The notes beneath the pieces were generated by a model. The model did not search any database. It saw nothing but the letters and a program-made list of their open reading frames with translations, and was not told where the DNA came from. A stretch of DNA of 64,000 nucleotides. Source: Capnocytophaga felis. GTDB taxonomy: Bacteria; Bacteroidota; Bacteroidia; Flavobacteriales; Flavobacteriaceae. The stretch lies in contig NZ_BLBC01000005.1 of assembly GCF_009684755.1 (NCBI RefSeq), positions 620,001 through 684,000 on the forward strand, in the 5' to 3' direction. The translations under genes were made by a program, and so were the position numbers. Of the stretch, positions 46,114 to 54,501 are shown piece by piece; the stretch's first letter is position 1; every line of letters begins with the position of its first letter.

Positions 46114-46806
46114 ATGATGGGATATTACCTTGTTCTTGGTCTTTTCGGGCTGATTAGTATGGCAGTAAGCTGGCAACTAAAACGAAAATTTCAACACTAT
46201 TCGGAAGTGCATTTGCGTAACGGTATGTCAGGGGCGGAAATTGCCGAAAAAATGTTACACGATCACGGCATTTACGATGTAAAAGTAGTTTCCACTCCCG
46301 GTATGCTTACCGACCATTACAACCCAATGAACAAAACCGTAAACTTAAGCGAAGCTGTTTATAATCAGCGTAATGCAGCCGCAGCAGCTGTTGCTGCTCA
46401 CGAGTGCGGACACGCAGTGCAACACGCTCAGGCTTATCAATGGCTTACAATGCGTTCCAAGCTGGTGCCTATTGTTAGTATTTCTTCCAATCTTTCTACT
46501 TGGGTAATTATGGGAGGATTGATGCTAATGGCAGCTTCTAAATTCGGGATTTATGTGGCACTTGCTGGACTTATTATGTCAGCATTGGCTACCTTATTCA
46601 GTTTCATCACATTACCTGTTGAATATGATGCCAGTAACAGAGCTTTGGCGTGGCTTAAAAACAAAAATATGGTTTCACAACAAGAATACGCAGGTGCTGA
46701 GGATTCTTTAAAATGGGCTGCAAGAACTTATCTCGTAGCCGCATTAGGTTCACTTGCTACATTATTATACTGGGCATTCAGAATTTTAACCTCTTCAAGA
46801 GATTAA
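46114..46806 (+). CDS. YugP-type neutral zinc metallopeptidase
   Basis: A 230-residue membrane protein with a transmembrane helix at the start (about 2-20) and two or three more in the C-terminal half (about 125-170 and 205-225). The HExxH-type motif is HECGHAVQHA near residue 92. This family (PF04298) is predicted to be membrane-bound zinc peptidases; substrates are unknown. It has its own promoter box and a terminator shared with GH65. Confidence 0.88.
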   Translation: MMGYYLVLGLFGLISMAVSWQLKRKFQHYSEVHLRNGMSGAEIAEKMLHDHGIYDVKVVSTPGMLTDHYNPMNKTVNLSEAVYNQRNAAAAAVAAHECGHAVQHAQAYQWLTMRSKLVPIVSISSNLSTWVIMGGLMLMAASKFGIYVALAGLIMSALATLFSFITLPVEYDASNRALAWLKNKNMVSQQEYAGAEDSLKWAARTYLVAALGSLATLLYWAFRILTSSRD

Positions 46807-46840
46807 TAAAAACGAAAAAATCAAAATAATATTTTTATAA

Positions 46841-46869
46841 AAAAGGCTACTTTATTCAAGTAGCCTTTT
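46841..46869. terminator. Bidirectional terminator between the YugP-like and GH65 genes
   Basis: An 11-bp perfect stem (46841-46851 with 46859-46869), 7-base loop, A-run and T-run on the two sides. Confidence 0.85.
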
Positions 46870-46878
46870 CTATTTTTA

Positions 46879-49188
46879 TTATTGTAAATTCACAATAACT
46901 TCTTTTCCGTTTTCAACAGTTACATCTTTTCCGTTGATATTCACTGATAAAGATGTTCCTTCCAATGAGAGTTTTACTTGTTTTTTAGTAACAGAAACTT
47001 GCAAAATCTGTCCGCGGAAATTCACTTTAAACGAATATCCTTCCCATTGGTTAGGAATTTGCGGTGTGAAATGGAGTTTTCCGTCTCGCATACGCAAACC
47101 ACCAAAACCTTCCACGATGCTCATCCACGTTCCTGCCATTGAGGTAATGTGTAATCCTTCGTGAACTTCTTTGTTGTAATCGTCCAAATCGAGGCGAGAA
47201 GTACGCAAATAGAATGTGTACGCCTGCTCCATTCTGCCAAGTGAAGCCGCCAAAATGCTATGTACACAAGGCGAAAGCGATGACTCGTGTACCGTGAACG
47301 GCTCATAGAAATCAAAATGACGTTCCAATTCTTCCTTCGTGAAATGATCTTCAAAGAAGTAGAAACCTTGCAATGTATCGGCTTGTTTGATGTAAGGCGA
47401 ACGTAAAATTCTGTCCCACGACCAATGCTGATTGATAGGACGTTCTTTTTTGTCCAAGTTCGCTACCGTGATGAGTTCTTTATCCAAAAAGCCGTCTTGT
47501 TGCAGATACACATTGTGTTTTTCACTAAACGGATAATACATATTTTCAGCTACTTCAAGCCATTGGACAATTTCTTTTTCGGAAATGTTAGTTTTCTTCC
47601 AAATTCTCTGAAAATCATCACCATAAGAAGTTTTCACTTTATCCAAACATTCTTTGGCATATTTGATACACCAAGCAGCGATGTAGTTCGTATAGAAATT
47701 GTTATTGATATTATTTTCGTATTCGTTAGGTCCTGTTACTCCGAGAATTACATATTTATTTCTATCCGTTGAGAATGTTGCCCGCTGATGCCAAAAACGT
47801 GCAATTCCGATAAGCACCTCCAAGCCCATTTCAGGAACGTACGAAAAGTCGTTCGTGTAACGCACATAATTGTAAATGGCAAAGGCAATGGCTCCGTTTC
47901 GGTGGATTTCCTCAAAGGTAATTTCCCACTCGTTGTGGCATTCTTCCCCGTTCATTGTTACCATCGGGTAGAGTGCCGCTCCGTTTTTGAAGCCTAATTT
48001 TTCCGCATTTTCGATAGCTTTCCCGAGTTGGTCATATCTATATTTCAGCAGGTTGCGAGCCACTTCGGCATTTTTGGTTGCCATATAGAAAGGCAAACAA
48101 TAGGCTTCAGTATCCCAATAAGTGCTTCCGCCGTATTTTTCGCCCGTAAATCCTTTCGGACCAATATTCAAACGGGCATCTTTTCCTGAATAGGTTTGAT
48201 TCAGTTGGAAGATATTAAAGCGGATTGCCTGTTGGGCTTTCACGTCTCCTTCGATGGTAATGTCTGCCATTTTCCATACTTCCGCCCAATCTTCTTTTTG
48301 ATTTTTGAGCAATTCATCGAAGCCCAATGCGTTTATTTTCAGAAGTAATTGTTCGGTTTCGTCAATCAATTTTTCTTTCGGATGATTGAACGAAGTTACG
48401 TATCCTGCGTACTTTTCAAATCGGGCAGTTTGGTTTTTTTCTGCCGAAACTTCATACACAAAACCAATGTACGTTTCTTCCTGTTTTACTTCTTTCAGGG
48501 CTGCATTTTGCCCGGCAACCTCCAATCGGTTTTCCATAAAGGTACACACACGGAAGGCTGTTTTTTTGGTTTCTGCCACGATGAACCCTCTGTTGTCTGA
48601 TTTTGCCACTTCGAGAGTGTTCCAGAATTTCTCTTCCCAGTTGGTGTCGTGGTTTTCGATGGAACTATCCAAATACGACTCAAAAGTAATTTCAGCATTG
48701 CAATTTAGCGGCGTAACCTCATAACGGATAACGCCCACCTCATCGTATTGCAACGACAAAAATCGGGTAGCTTTGACCTGAACCTCAGTGTCGTTTGGCA
48801 AAATCGCCACAAACGAACGCGTATAAACACCTTCTTTCATATTTAATACACGTTTGAAATCCTTTACTGACTTGCAGGTGTTCAAATCCAATTCTTCTCC
48901 GTTGATTTTTACGCGAATGCCCACCCAACTCGGTGCATTCAACACCTTTGCGAAATACTCCGGATAGCCGTTTTTCCACCAACCTACTTTGGTTTTGTCG
49001 GGATAATAGACACCTCCGATATAACTTCCTTGAAAAGTTTTTCCTGAATAATGTTCTTCAAAAGTGGTACGCTGCCCCATCGCACCGTTGCCCAAACTGA
49101 ACAAACTCTCGGACTGCATAACGCGGTCTTTCTCAAATCCTTCCTCAATGATGCACCAATTATCCGGTACGATATAATCTTGATTCAT
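46879..49188 (-). CDS. GH65 glycoside phosphorylase, probably maltose phosphorylase
   Basis: A 769-residue protein starting at the ATG at 49188 (the TTG at 49212 is unlikely). The N-terminal beta-sandwich (about 1-260) with LFSLGNGAMGQRTTFEEHYSG precedes the (alpha/alpha)6 barrel: YWDTEAYCLPFYM, GEECHNEWEITFEEIHRNG, and GPNEYENN whose Glu489 is the likely general acid; a C-terminal sheet domain follows. It phosphorolyses an alpha-disaccharide with inversion to beta-glucose 1-phosphate plus glucose. The match with the beta-phosphoglucomutase gene nearby supports maltose; kojibiose or trehalose are possible. Normally such genes sit directly next to pgmB; here a 2.7 kb stretch lies between. Confidence 0.9.
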   Translation of the reverse strand: MNQDYIVPDNWCIIEEGFEKDRVMQSESLFSLGNGAMGQRTTFEEHYSGKTFQGSYIGGVYYPDKTKVGWWKNGYPEYFAKVLNAPSWVGIRVKINGEELDLNTCKSVKDFKRVLNMKEGVYTRSFVAILPNDTEVQVKATRFLSLQYDEVGVIRYEVTPLNCNAEITFESYLDSSIENHDTNWEEKFWNTLEVAKSDNRGFIVAETKKTAFRVCTFMENRLEVAGQNAALKEVKQEETYIGFVYEVSAEKNQTARFEKYAGYVTSFNHPKEKLIDETEQLLLKINALGFDELLKNQKEDWAEVWKMADITIEGDVKAQQAIRFNIFQLNQTYSGKDARLNIGPKGFTGEKYGGSTYWDTEAYCLPFYMATKNAEVARNLLKYRYDQLGKAIENAEKLGFKNGAALYPMVTMNGEECHNEWEITFEEIHRNGAIAFAIYNYVRYTNDFSYVPEMGLEVLIGIARFWHQRATFSTDRNKYVILGVTGPNEYENNINNNFYTNYIAAWCIKYAKECLDKVKTSYGDDFQRIWKKTNISEKEIVQWLEVAENMYYPFSEKHNVYLQQDGFLDKELITVANLDKKERPINQHWSWDRILRSPYIKQADTLQGFYFFEDHFTKEELERHFDFYEPFTVHESSLSPCVHSILAASLGRMEQAYTFYLRTSRLDLDDYNKEVHEGLHITSMAGTWMSIVEGFGGLRMRDGKLHFTPQIPNQWEGYSFKVNFRGQILQVSVTKKQVKLSLEGTSLSVNINGKDVTVENGKEVIVNLQ

Positions 49189-49284
49189 TTTATGTATGTT
49201 TTTGTTTAACAATTATGATTTTATAACTCTTTATGTCTGTGTTTAATAAGTTTTCTAACTGAAATTTATTGTTTGGAGGTGATG

Positions 49285-49424
49285 TAAAAGTATGATGCCT
49301 TAAAAAAGAAGTGTTTTTGTCAGGCTGAGCAAAGCCCTTGAAAACGGAGTATGTAACGAAGCCTTATCATTACAGGGCTTCGACTACGCTCAGCCTGACA
49401 ATCAGAACCACCATCATACTTTTA
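49285..49424. repeat. Nested inverted repeat (MITE-like element)
   Basis: 140 bases bounded by 13-bp perfect terminal inverted repeats TAAAAGTATGATG / CATCATACTTTTA (49285-49297, 49412-49424). Inside, TGTCAGGCTGAGC (49318-49330) pairs with GCTCAGCCTGACA (49388-49400), then AAGCCCT with AGGGCTT (49332-49338, 49374-49380). No coding frame. It is more GC-rich than the surroundings in the inner part and looks like an interspersed palindromic element. Confidence 0.7.
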
Positions 49425-49443
49425 TAACACAACCTATTATTTT

Positions 49444-49476
49444 AATTTACTTTCTATCTATTTTTAAACAGCAATT
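49444..49476. repeat. Single diverged copy of the 42-bp repeat
   Basis: A 33-base stretch similar to the TTACTTTCTATC-AATTTCTAAACAGAAATT core of the tandem array at 50442-50693, differing by a few substitutions. Together with the array it brackets the LRR pseudogene. Confidence 0.6.
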
Positions 49477-49507
49477 GCAATTCTTGATGAATGTTTTAAC
49501 CGTTAAA

Positions 49508-50437
49508 TTACAAACCGCATTTATCCCATCTTCCTCCGAAGTTACATTGAGCGTCATCTATCAGCCATTGGTCTTCTTTTCGAATGAATAAGAAACGATG
49601 TTGCAGATTTGATTCATCTTGTGTATAAATATACATTTTATTCTTGGTTATCTGTTCGCTATCAATGATTTTATGTCTTCCGTATGTGCCGCCTTTCATC
49701 AGTGAATACGAAATTCCTTCCGGGCGATAACCGCTTCGTTTTTTATCCGTACAATATTTTTTAAAAATTTCTCGGCAACGGCTTTGAAGCTCCCTGTTTT
49801 GACTATCATATCCGTCATAAGCATCTTCAAGAGCATCTCTATTACCTGCAAAGGCTTCCCACTTGGTCATTTCGTCAAAGAAATTGAGTAATAATTGCTT
49901 GTTATGCTCAAAATCTTCTTGATTGACGGCAGGTTTCTTTTTGCCCGCATTGCGTTGAGCTTGTTCAAAAGTTTTTATTTGCTCTTCTGAAAATGAACCC
50001 TCTAAATAGAAAACGATTTTTCGGGAGGAAGCAACTGCCATCAGCCCTTCAAAAGTAACTTTTGTGCCTTTGAGCGAAATCGTTTTCAATTTCGGAATCT
50101 GAACGATGATTTTTAATGTTTCGTCATTGACATTGGTTTTGTCAAGTCCCAAATGTTCGAGCTTCGGATGCTGTAAGAAATGCTTAAAGCCCTCGCCCGT
50201 AATCTTTTTATCTTCTTCAAGAAACAAAAGTTTTAATTTGGGCAGCGTTGCCAAATATTTGAGTGCCTCATCGGTAATTTATGTTCCGATAAAGCCCATA
50301 TTTACCAGTGATTTCACTTGACAAATCTGCTCAACCATCGCATCGGTTACGGGTTTATGCTTATAATGATGCCCTTTACAGAAGCGTTCGCTCACGGCTT
50401 CCAAAGCAGTTTCCAATGTAAACGGTTTTTGATTCAT
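49508..50437 (-). pseudogene. Leucine-rich-repeat protein gene with premature stop
   Basis: From the ATG at 50437 (MNQKPFTLETALEAVSERFC) the frame is open for 52 codons, meets TAA at 50279-50281, and continues in the same frame to 49508 (309 residues if read through). Several LRR units are visible (LEHLGLDKTNVNDETLKII; LKTISLKGTKVTFEGL), then a C-terminal region (about 185-309) of mixed alpha/beta type ending in FIRKEDQWLIDDAQCNFGGR, which resembles NTF2-like folds. The stop replaces the residue before ITDEAL; the parallel unit has GTKVT, so an AAA-to-TAA change is likely. A shorter product from 50254 is possible. Function unknown. Confidence 0.72.
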
Positions 50438-50441
50438 ATTT

Positions 50442-50693
50442 TATTATTTTGCGACAGATACCATCAATTTCTAAACCGAAATTTTTTATTCCTAATTATT
50501 TTCTGTCAGTTTCTAAACAGAAATTTCCTGAAATGAATTACTTTCTATCAATTTCTAAATAGAAATTTGTTGTCCTGAGTTACTTTTCGTTAATTTCTAA
50601 ACAGAAATTTCCTAAAATGAATTACTTTCTATCAATTTCTAAACAGAAATTGGTTATCACTAACTACTTTCTGCTAATTTCTAAACAGAAATT
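50442..50693. repeat. Tandem array of six 42-bp units with hairpin cores
   Basis: The 18-base near-palindrome AATTTCTAAACAGAAATT occurs at 50466, 50508, 50550, 50592, 50634 and 50676, exactly 42 bases apart, with 0-2 changes per copy. The 24 bases between are partly conserved (ending TTACTTTCTATC). Each core can form a 7-bp stem with a 4-base loop. The spacers are related to each other, so this is not a CRISPR array. It fills the gap between the LRR pseudogene and the HXXEE gene. Confidence 0.88.
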
Positions 50694-50740
50694 AATTGTT
50701 TTATAAAAGTACATCTGCATTCTGAAGCTGTTGAACTGCG

Positions 50741-51277
50741 TTACCTTTGTGTTTCTTTCCGAAATTTATGAAATTTTGATGCCCAAAAGAATGCCAACGG
50801 AAAACTCGCAAGCATTAACAGCGTTCCTATCAACGTCCACCATAGCATTTGTCCGATTGTTAAAACTTCTGCTTCAAAAAAGACCCAAAAGGTATAGAAA
50901 CAGTACGGAAGCGACAGCAGGGAGGTAATTATCACCGGAACATACTTTCCGTACGCCAGCCACTGCCCGATGTGCATAAACAAATGTACAAAAAATGCCA
51001 TAAATCCGGCAAACCACCAACCATAACTTCCAAACCAAACTGACAAATAACAGACGACTGAAAGCAATAAAAACTCGTGGGCTACTGCTACGGCAAAATC
51101 GGCTGTGGAATAGGCAAAAAATCCGTTTCGGGCAAGGAAATTTTCGAGTTTCGGGAAACGTTGCCTCAATTCTTCCCGATTTTTGGAAAGCCACGCCTCG
51201 AACATTATAATTTCCTCAAAATCGTGCACCATAAACACCGCAGGAAGCAATACCATCAGTAACTGTAACTCTGTCAT
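50741..51277 (-). CDS. HXXEE domain-containing membrane protein
   Basis: A 178-residue protein with about five predicted transmembrane helices. The family motif HDFEE lies in FMVHDFEEIIMFEAWL (His18, Glu21, Glu22) and other conserved His residues follow (AVAHEF; FVHLFMHIGQW). The HXXEE family (PF13787) is of unknown function, possibly metal-binding. It starts 24 bases after the GNAT gene and is probably co-transcribed with it. Part of the accessory stretch between pgmB and GH65. Confidence 0.82.
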   Translation of the reverse strand: MTELQLLMVLLPAVFMVHDFEEIIMFEAWLSKNREELRQRFPKLENFLARNGFFAYSTADFAVAVAHEFLLLSVVCYLSVWFGSYGWWFAGFMAFFVHLFMHIGQWLAYGKYVPVIITSLLSLPYCFYTFWVFFEAEVLTIGQMLWWTLIGTLLMLASFPLAFFWASKFHKFRKETQR

Positions 51278-51300
51278 CTCATTCGGATTTCGTTTGATTG

Positions 51301-51798
51301 CTAATGTTTTTTTGCCGAATTCAAATCAATTACCATTACGTAATCTTCCTCGTTTTCTTTAACAATACGAAAACCCATTTTTAAATACATTCTTGCTGCA
51401 TAATTGGCTTTCTGTACAGATAATGACGCTTTTTCGTAACCCTCGTTGGCAAGTTGGTCAAGCAATTTTTGAAATAATTTTGTGCCAATACCTTGATTTC
51501 GATATGCCGAATAAAGCGAGATAGAAAGTGAGGGTGTTTGATTGTCAATATGCCCATAGTCATTAACGATACGCGACCACGCTGCACCAATAACTTCTCC
51601 GCCTACTTCGGCTACGACAGCAATGTCAGCCTTTTGCGTTCCGAAGCCTGCAATATAGAGTTGTAATTCAGGCAGAAGAATAATATCTCGTGGCGGTGGA
51701 GCTACTCCTTCGGGCAAAAAGATAGCTTCATAGAGAAAATTCTCTAATAGTGGATATTCACTTACTTCCATCAAACGTATGTTTGTTAACTTTTCCAT
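51301..51798 (-). CDS. GNAT family N-acetyltransferase
   Basis: A 165-residue acetyltransferase. The acetyl-CoA loop is YRNQGIGTKLFQKLL near residue 105, preceded by the central strands (VVAEVGGEVIGAAWSRIV; LSISLYSAYR) and followed by ASLSVQKANYAARMYLKMGF. The substrate cannot be deduced. It lies 90 bases after the pgmB stop codon and 24 bases before the HXXEE gene on the same strand. Confidence 0.87.
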   Translation of the reverse strand: MEKLTNIRLMEVSEYPLLENFLYEAIFLPEGVAPPPRDIILLPELQLYIAGFGTQKADIAVVAEVGGEVIGAAWSRIVNDYGHIDNQTPSLSISLYSAYRNQGIGTKLFQKLLDQLANEGYEKASLSVQKANYAARMYLKMGFRIVKENEEDYVMVIDLNSAKKH

Positions 51799-51887
51799 TT
51801 TTGTAGCTTGTTAATATATCTTACTATATATCTTCTGATAAAACACTCCAATAAACTTGGGATTACGTATATAAAACGGTAGTTTCT

Positions 51888-52514
51888 CTACTGATTTAGA
51901 ATCGCATCAAACCCTGAAAAGACTTCATCGGCTTGTGTTAAAACCTCGGGCGAACCAATGCCTATGGCTTTCATTCCTGCTGTTTTAGCTGCTTGAATGC
52001 CTGCTTCGGAGTCTTCAAAAACCACACACTTTTCGTTATCCACGCCCAACTTTTGTGCAGCAATCACGAAAACTTCGGGGTCGGGTTTGGCTTTGGTAAC
52101 GTCATTTCCGTCCACAATGACATCAAAGTAGGAAATGATTCCAAGTTTCTGCAAAATAGGACGTGCATTTTTACTTGCCGAACCCAATGCGATACCAATA
52201 TTTTCCTTTTTGGCTTTTTCCAGAAAGGTTTTTACTCCGGGCAAGATGTCGTTTTCGTTCATTTTCTCTACATAGCTCAGGTAATCGGCATTTTTTCGGG
52301 TGGCAAGCTCATCAAACTTTTCAGAAGAAACCGAAACGCCCGCCCAGCCGAGAATTTTTGTGAGTGAATCCACACGACTCACACCTTTAAGTTGTTCGTT
52401 GAGTTCGTGTGTGAGTTCAAACCCAAATTCTTCCCCGATTTTTTTCCACGCCAAGAAGTGAAATTTTGCCGTATCGACAATTACGCCGTCCAAATCAAAT
52501 ATGTATGCTTTCAT
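51888..52514 (-). CDS. pgmB: Beta-phosphoglucomutase
   Basis: A 208-residue HAD-superfamily enzyme. Nucleophile and acid/base aspartates are in FDLDGVIVDTAKFHF (Asp8 and Asp10), the cap contains LKGVSRVDSL, motif II is GSASKNARPIL, motif III KAKPDPEVF and motif IV VFEDSEAGIQAAKTAG. It interconverts beta-glucose 1-phosphate, the product of the inverting GH65 phosphorylase, and glucose 6-phosphate. This pairs it with GH65 and the sugar transporter. It follows the transporter gene across a repeat-filled gap. Confidence 0.93.
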   Translation of the reverse strand: MKAYIFDLDGVIVDTAKFHFLAWKKIGEEFGFELTHELNEQLKGVSRVDSLTKILGWAGVSVSSEKFDELATRKNADYLSYVEKMNENDILPGVKTFLEKAKKENIGIALGSASKNARPILQKLGIISYFDVIVDGNDVTKAKPDPEVFVIAAQKLGVDNEKCVVFEDSEAGIQAAKTAGMKAIGIGSPEVLTQADEVFSGFDAILNQ

Positions 52515-52679
52515 TTGTTAAATATTAAGTTATAAAGTGTAAAGTTACAAGGATAAAGAACCAAGTTGCAAGGATAAAGGATAAAGTGTAAGGGATAAAG
52601 AACCAAGTTACAAGTGTAAAGGACAAATATCTAATCACTAACCGCTAATCCCTAATCACTAACCACTAATCCCTATTGC
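52515..52679. repeat. A-rich word repeat element between the MFS gene and pgmB
   Basis: About 165 bases built from AAGGATAAAG, GAACCAAGTT and GTGTAAAG words in the left part and CTAATCACTAACC / CTAATCCCTAATC words in the right part, ending CTATTGCC at the transporter stop. It shares words and placement with the element at 23838-23977. Confidence 0.72.
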
Positions 52680-54182
52680 CTACTTGATGGAATCTCTCAC
52701 CCGAAGGGTTAAAAATCCTGCTAAAATCATTGCACATCCGCCAATTATCAGAGCATAGATAGGTTGATGGTTAAAGAATTTACTAACGATAGAACCCAAA
52801 ATCGTAGCGGCAACAATCTGCGGAAGTACAATAAAGAAATTAAATACGCCCATATAATATCCCATTTTGTTGGAAGGCAATGCTCCCGACAGAATCGCAT
52901 ACGGCATCGAAAGAATACTTGCCCACGCAATCCCTACGCCTATCATTGAGAGAATGAGCATATTAGGATCGGAAATGAAATAAATAGAAATCAATCCTAA
53001 TCCTCCGAAAACCAAACAAATAAGATGTGTTACCTTTCGGCTTGTTGCTCTCGCCATCACCGGAAGCAAAAACGCTACCAACGCCGCTACACCGTTGTAA
53101 ACGGCAAAAAGTACTGAAACCCAGTCTGCTCCCTGATTGTAAAGCTCTGACGTAGTGTCTTTTTCGGGAACTCCGTAAATATGCCCTGTTACGGCAGCCG
53201 TAGTGTAAATCCACATCGAGAAAAGGGCAAACCACGAGAAAAATTGCACCCAAGCCAGTTGTTTCATCGTTTTGGGCATATAAAGCATATCGGTAGTGAT
53301 GGTTACGAAACCGTTTTCGGAAAATCCTTTACGATGGGCAAAAGCCGTCAGCAAAAAGGAAGCTCCCAAACCTATCAACCCGAAAGAAAGTATGAATAAT
53401 TCTTTTTCTAATTCTATTTGAAAGAGAGCAAAAGTTAAAAGCAACCCAACTGCCAAAGCGATAGTTCCTGCCGTGGTTAATCGGTTGGCTTTTTCTGTTG
53501 GAGTAACCGTTTCAGTGTATTTTTCTTCATTCTTCTGATTTTCAAAGGATTTTAGTTCTTCGGGAGAATATTCTTTACTTGAGAAAACCGTCCAGCAAAC
53601 TGCCACCAAAAACACAATCGCACCGGCATAGAACGACCATTTTACCGAATCGGGGATAACCCCTTCGGGAGCCGTATTACTGATTCCGAAATAATTCGTA
53701 TAAATATATGGCAATGCCGAACCTACAACCGCTCCCACTCCGATGAAAAAACTTTGCATCGCAAATCCCGTAGTTCTTTGGCTGTCAGGAAGATTATCGC
53801 CAACAAAAGCTCGAAAAGGCTCCATTGAAATATTGATAGAGGCATCCATCATCCAAAGCGTTCCGGCGGCAATCCAGAGTGAAGGCGAATTTGGCATAAT
53901 ACACAGTGCGATAGAAGATAAAATCGCACCGATTAAGAAGTACGGTCGGCGACGCCCAAGACGTGTCCAAGTTCTGTCGCTGATGTACCCGATAATGGGC
54001 TGAATAATCAGTCCCGTAACGGGAGCGGCAATCCACAAGATAGGAATGCTTTCCACGTTGGCTCCCAATGTTTCAAATATCCGTGAGGTATTGGCATTCT
54101 GCAAGGCAAACCCAAATTGGATACCCAAAAAACCAAAACTCATATTCCATATTTCCCAAAAACTTAATTTTCGTTTTTCCAT
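52680..54182 (-). CDS. MFS sugar transporter (GPH/SLC45-like), probably for maltose
   Basis: A 500-residue transporter with 12 predicted helices. Family features are SFGFLGIQFGFALQNANTSR near the start, IGYISDRTWTRLGRRRPYFLIG (the conserved loop 2-3 motif), and MEPFRAFVGDNLP. Similar proteins in Bacteroidota are found with maltose phosphorylase and beta-phosphoglucomutase genes, as here, and import maltose or related disaccharides with a proton. Its promoter lies far upstream, giving a leader of about 140 bases. Confidence 0.88.
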   Translation of the reverse strand: MEKRKLSFWEIWNMSFGFLGIQFGFALQNANTSRIFETLGANVESIPILWIAAPVTGLIIQPIIGYISDRTWTRLGRRRPYFLIGAILSSIALCIMPNSPSLWIAAGTLWMMDASINISMEPFRAFVGDNLPDSQRTTGFAMQSFFIGVGAVVGSALPYIYTNYFGISNTAPEGVIPDSVKWSFYAGAIVFLVAVCWTVFSSKEYSPEELKSFENQKNEEKYTETVTPTEKANRLTTAGTIALAVGLLLTFALFQIELEKELFILSFGLIGLGASFLLTAFAHRKGFSENGFVTITTDMLYMPKTMKQLAWVQFFSWFALFSMWIYTTAAVTGHIYGVPEKDTTSELYNQGADWVSVLFAVYNGVAALVAFLLPVMARATSRKVTHLICLVFGGLGLISIYFISDPNMLILSMIGVGIAWASILSMPYAILSGALPSNKMGYYMGVFNFFIVLPQIVAATILGSIVSKFFNHQPIYALIIGGCAMILAGFLTLRVRDSIK

Positions 54183-54329
54183 CTCAATTACATTTACATA
54201 TGACTACCCCAATTGGCATACTGCCAACAAAGCAATTTATTACGTATTTTTCAACAGGAAGCAACCTCCCCTACTTTAAATATCAAATGGGCAGATTACT
54301 ATTTTTGAGAAGTATGTGAATTGTTGCGA

Positions 54330-54360
54330 CAAATGTATGAATATTTTCAAGAAAAACAAA
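54330..54360 (-). promoter_or_regulatory. Full promoter of the maltose transporter gene
   Basis: On the minus strand: TTTG (54357-54360), 19-base spacer, TACATTTG (54330-54337). Transcription would start near 54324, leaving a leader of about 140 bases. Confidence 0.65.
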
Positions 54361-54423
54361 ATTATATTATTTCTGTCACTCTCTTTCTTTTGCAAAAGAA
54401 TCCGTTTATTCAACAAAAAAACA

Positions 54424-54431
54424 TATCTTTG
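54424..54431 (+). promoter_or_regulatory. -7 box for the glycosyltransferase pair
   Basis: TATCTTTG, 70 bases before the ATG at 54502. Confidence 0.45.
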
Positions 54432-54501
54432 CGATACGGGAATATTCTTTACTTCTTTGTTTAAAATCAGAACAATCAAATAATTCGTAAATAAAAAATG
54501 A

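Larger units (their letters stand above)
54183..54501. other. 319-base divergent gap with promoters for both sides
   Basis: It holds a full promoter pointing to the MFS gene (54330-54360) and a -7 box pointing to the glycosyltransferase (54424-54431). The long MFS leader (about 54183-54323) has no open frame of note and no fold that I can assign. Confidence 0.55.

Noticed and set aside
50442-50693. CRISPR array
   Set aside because: The repeats are regular, but only 18 bases, and the 24-base stretches between them are related to each other; no cas genes are near.
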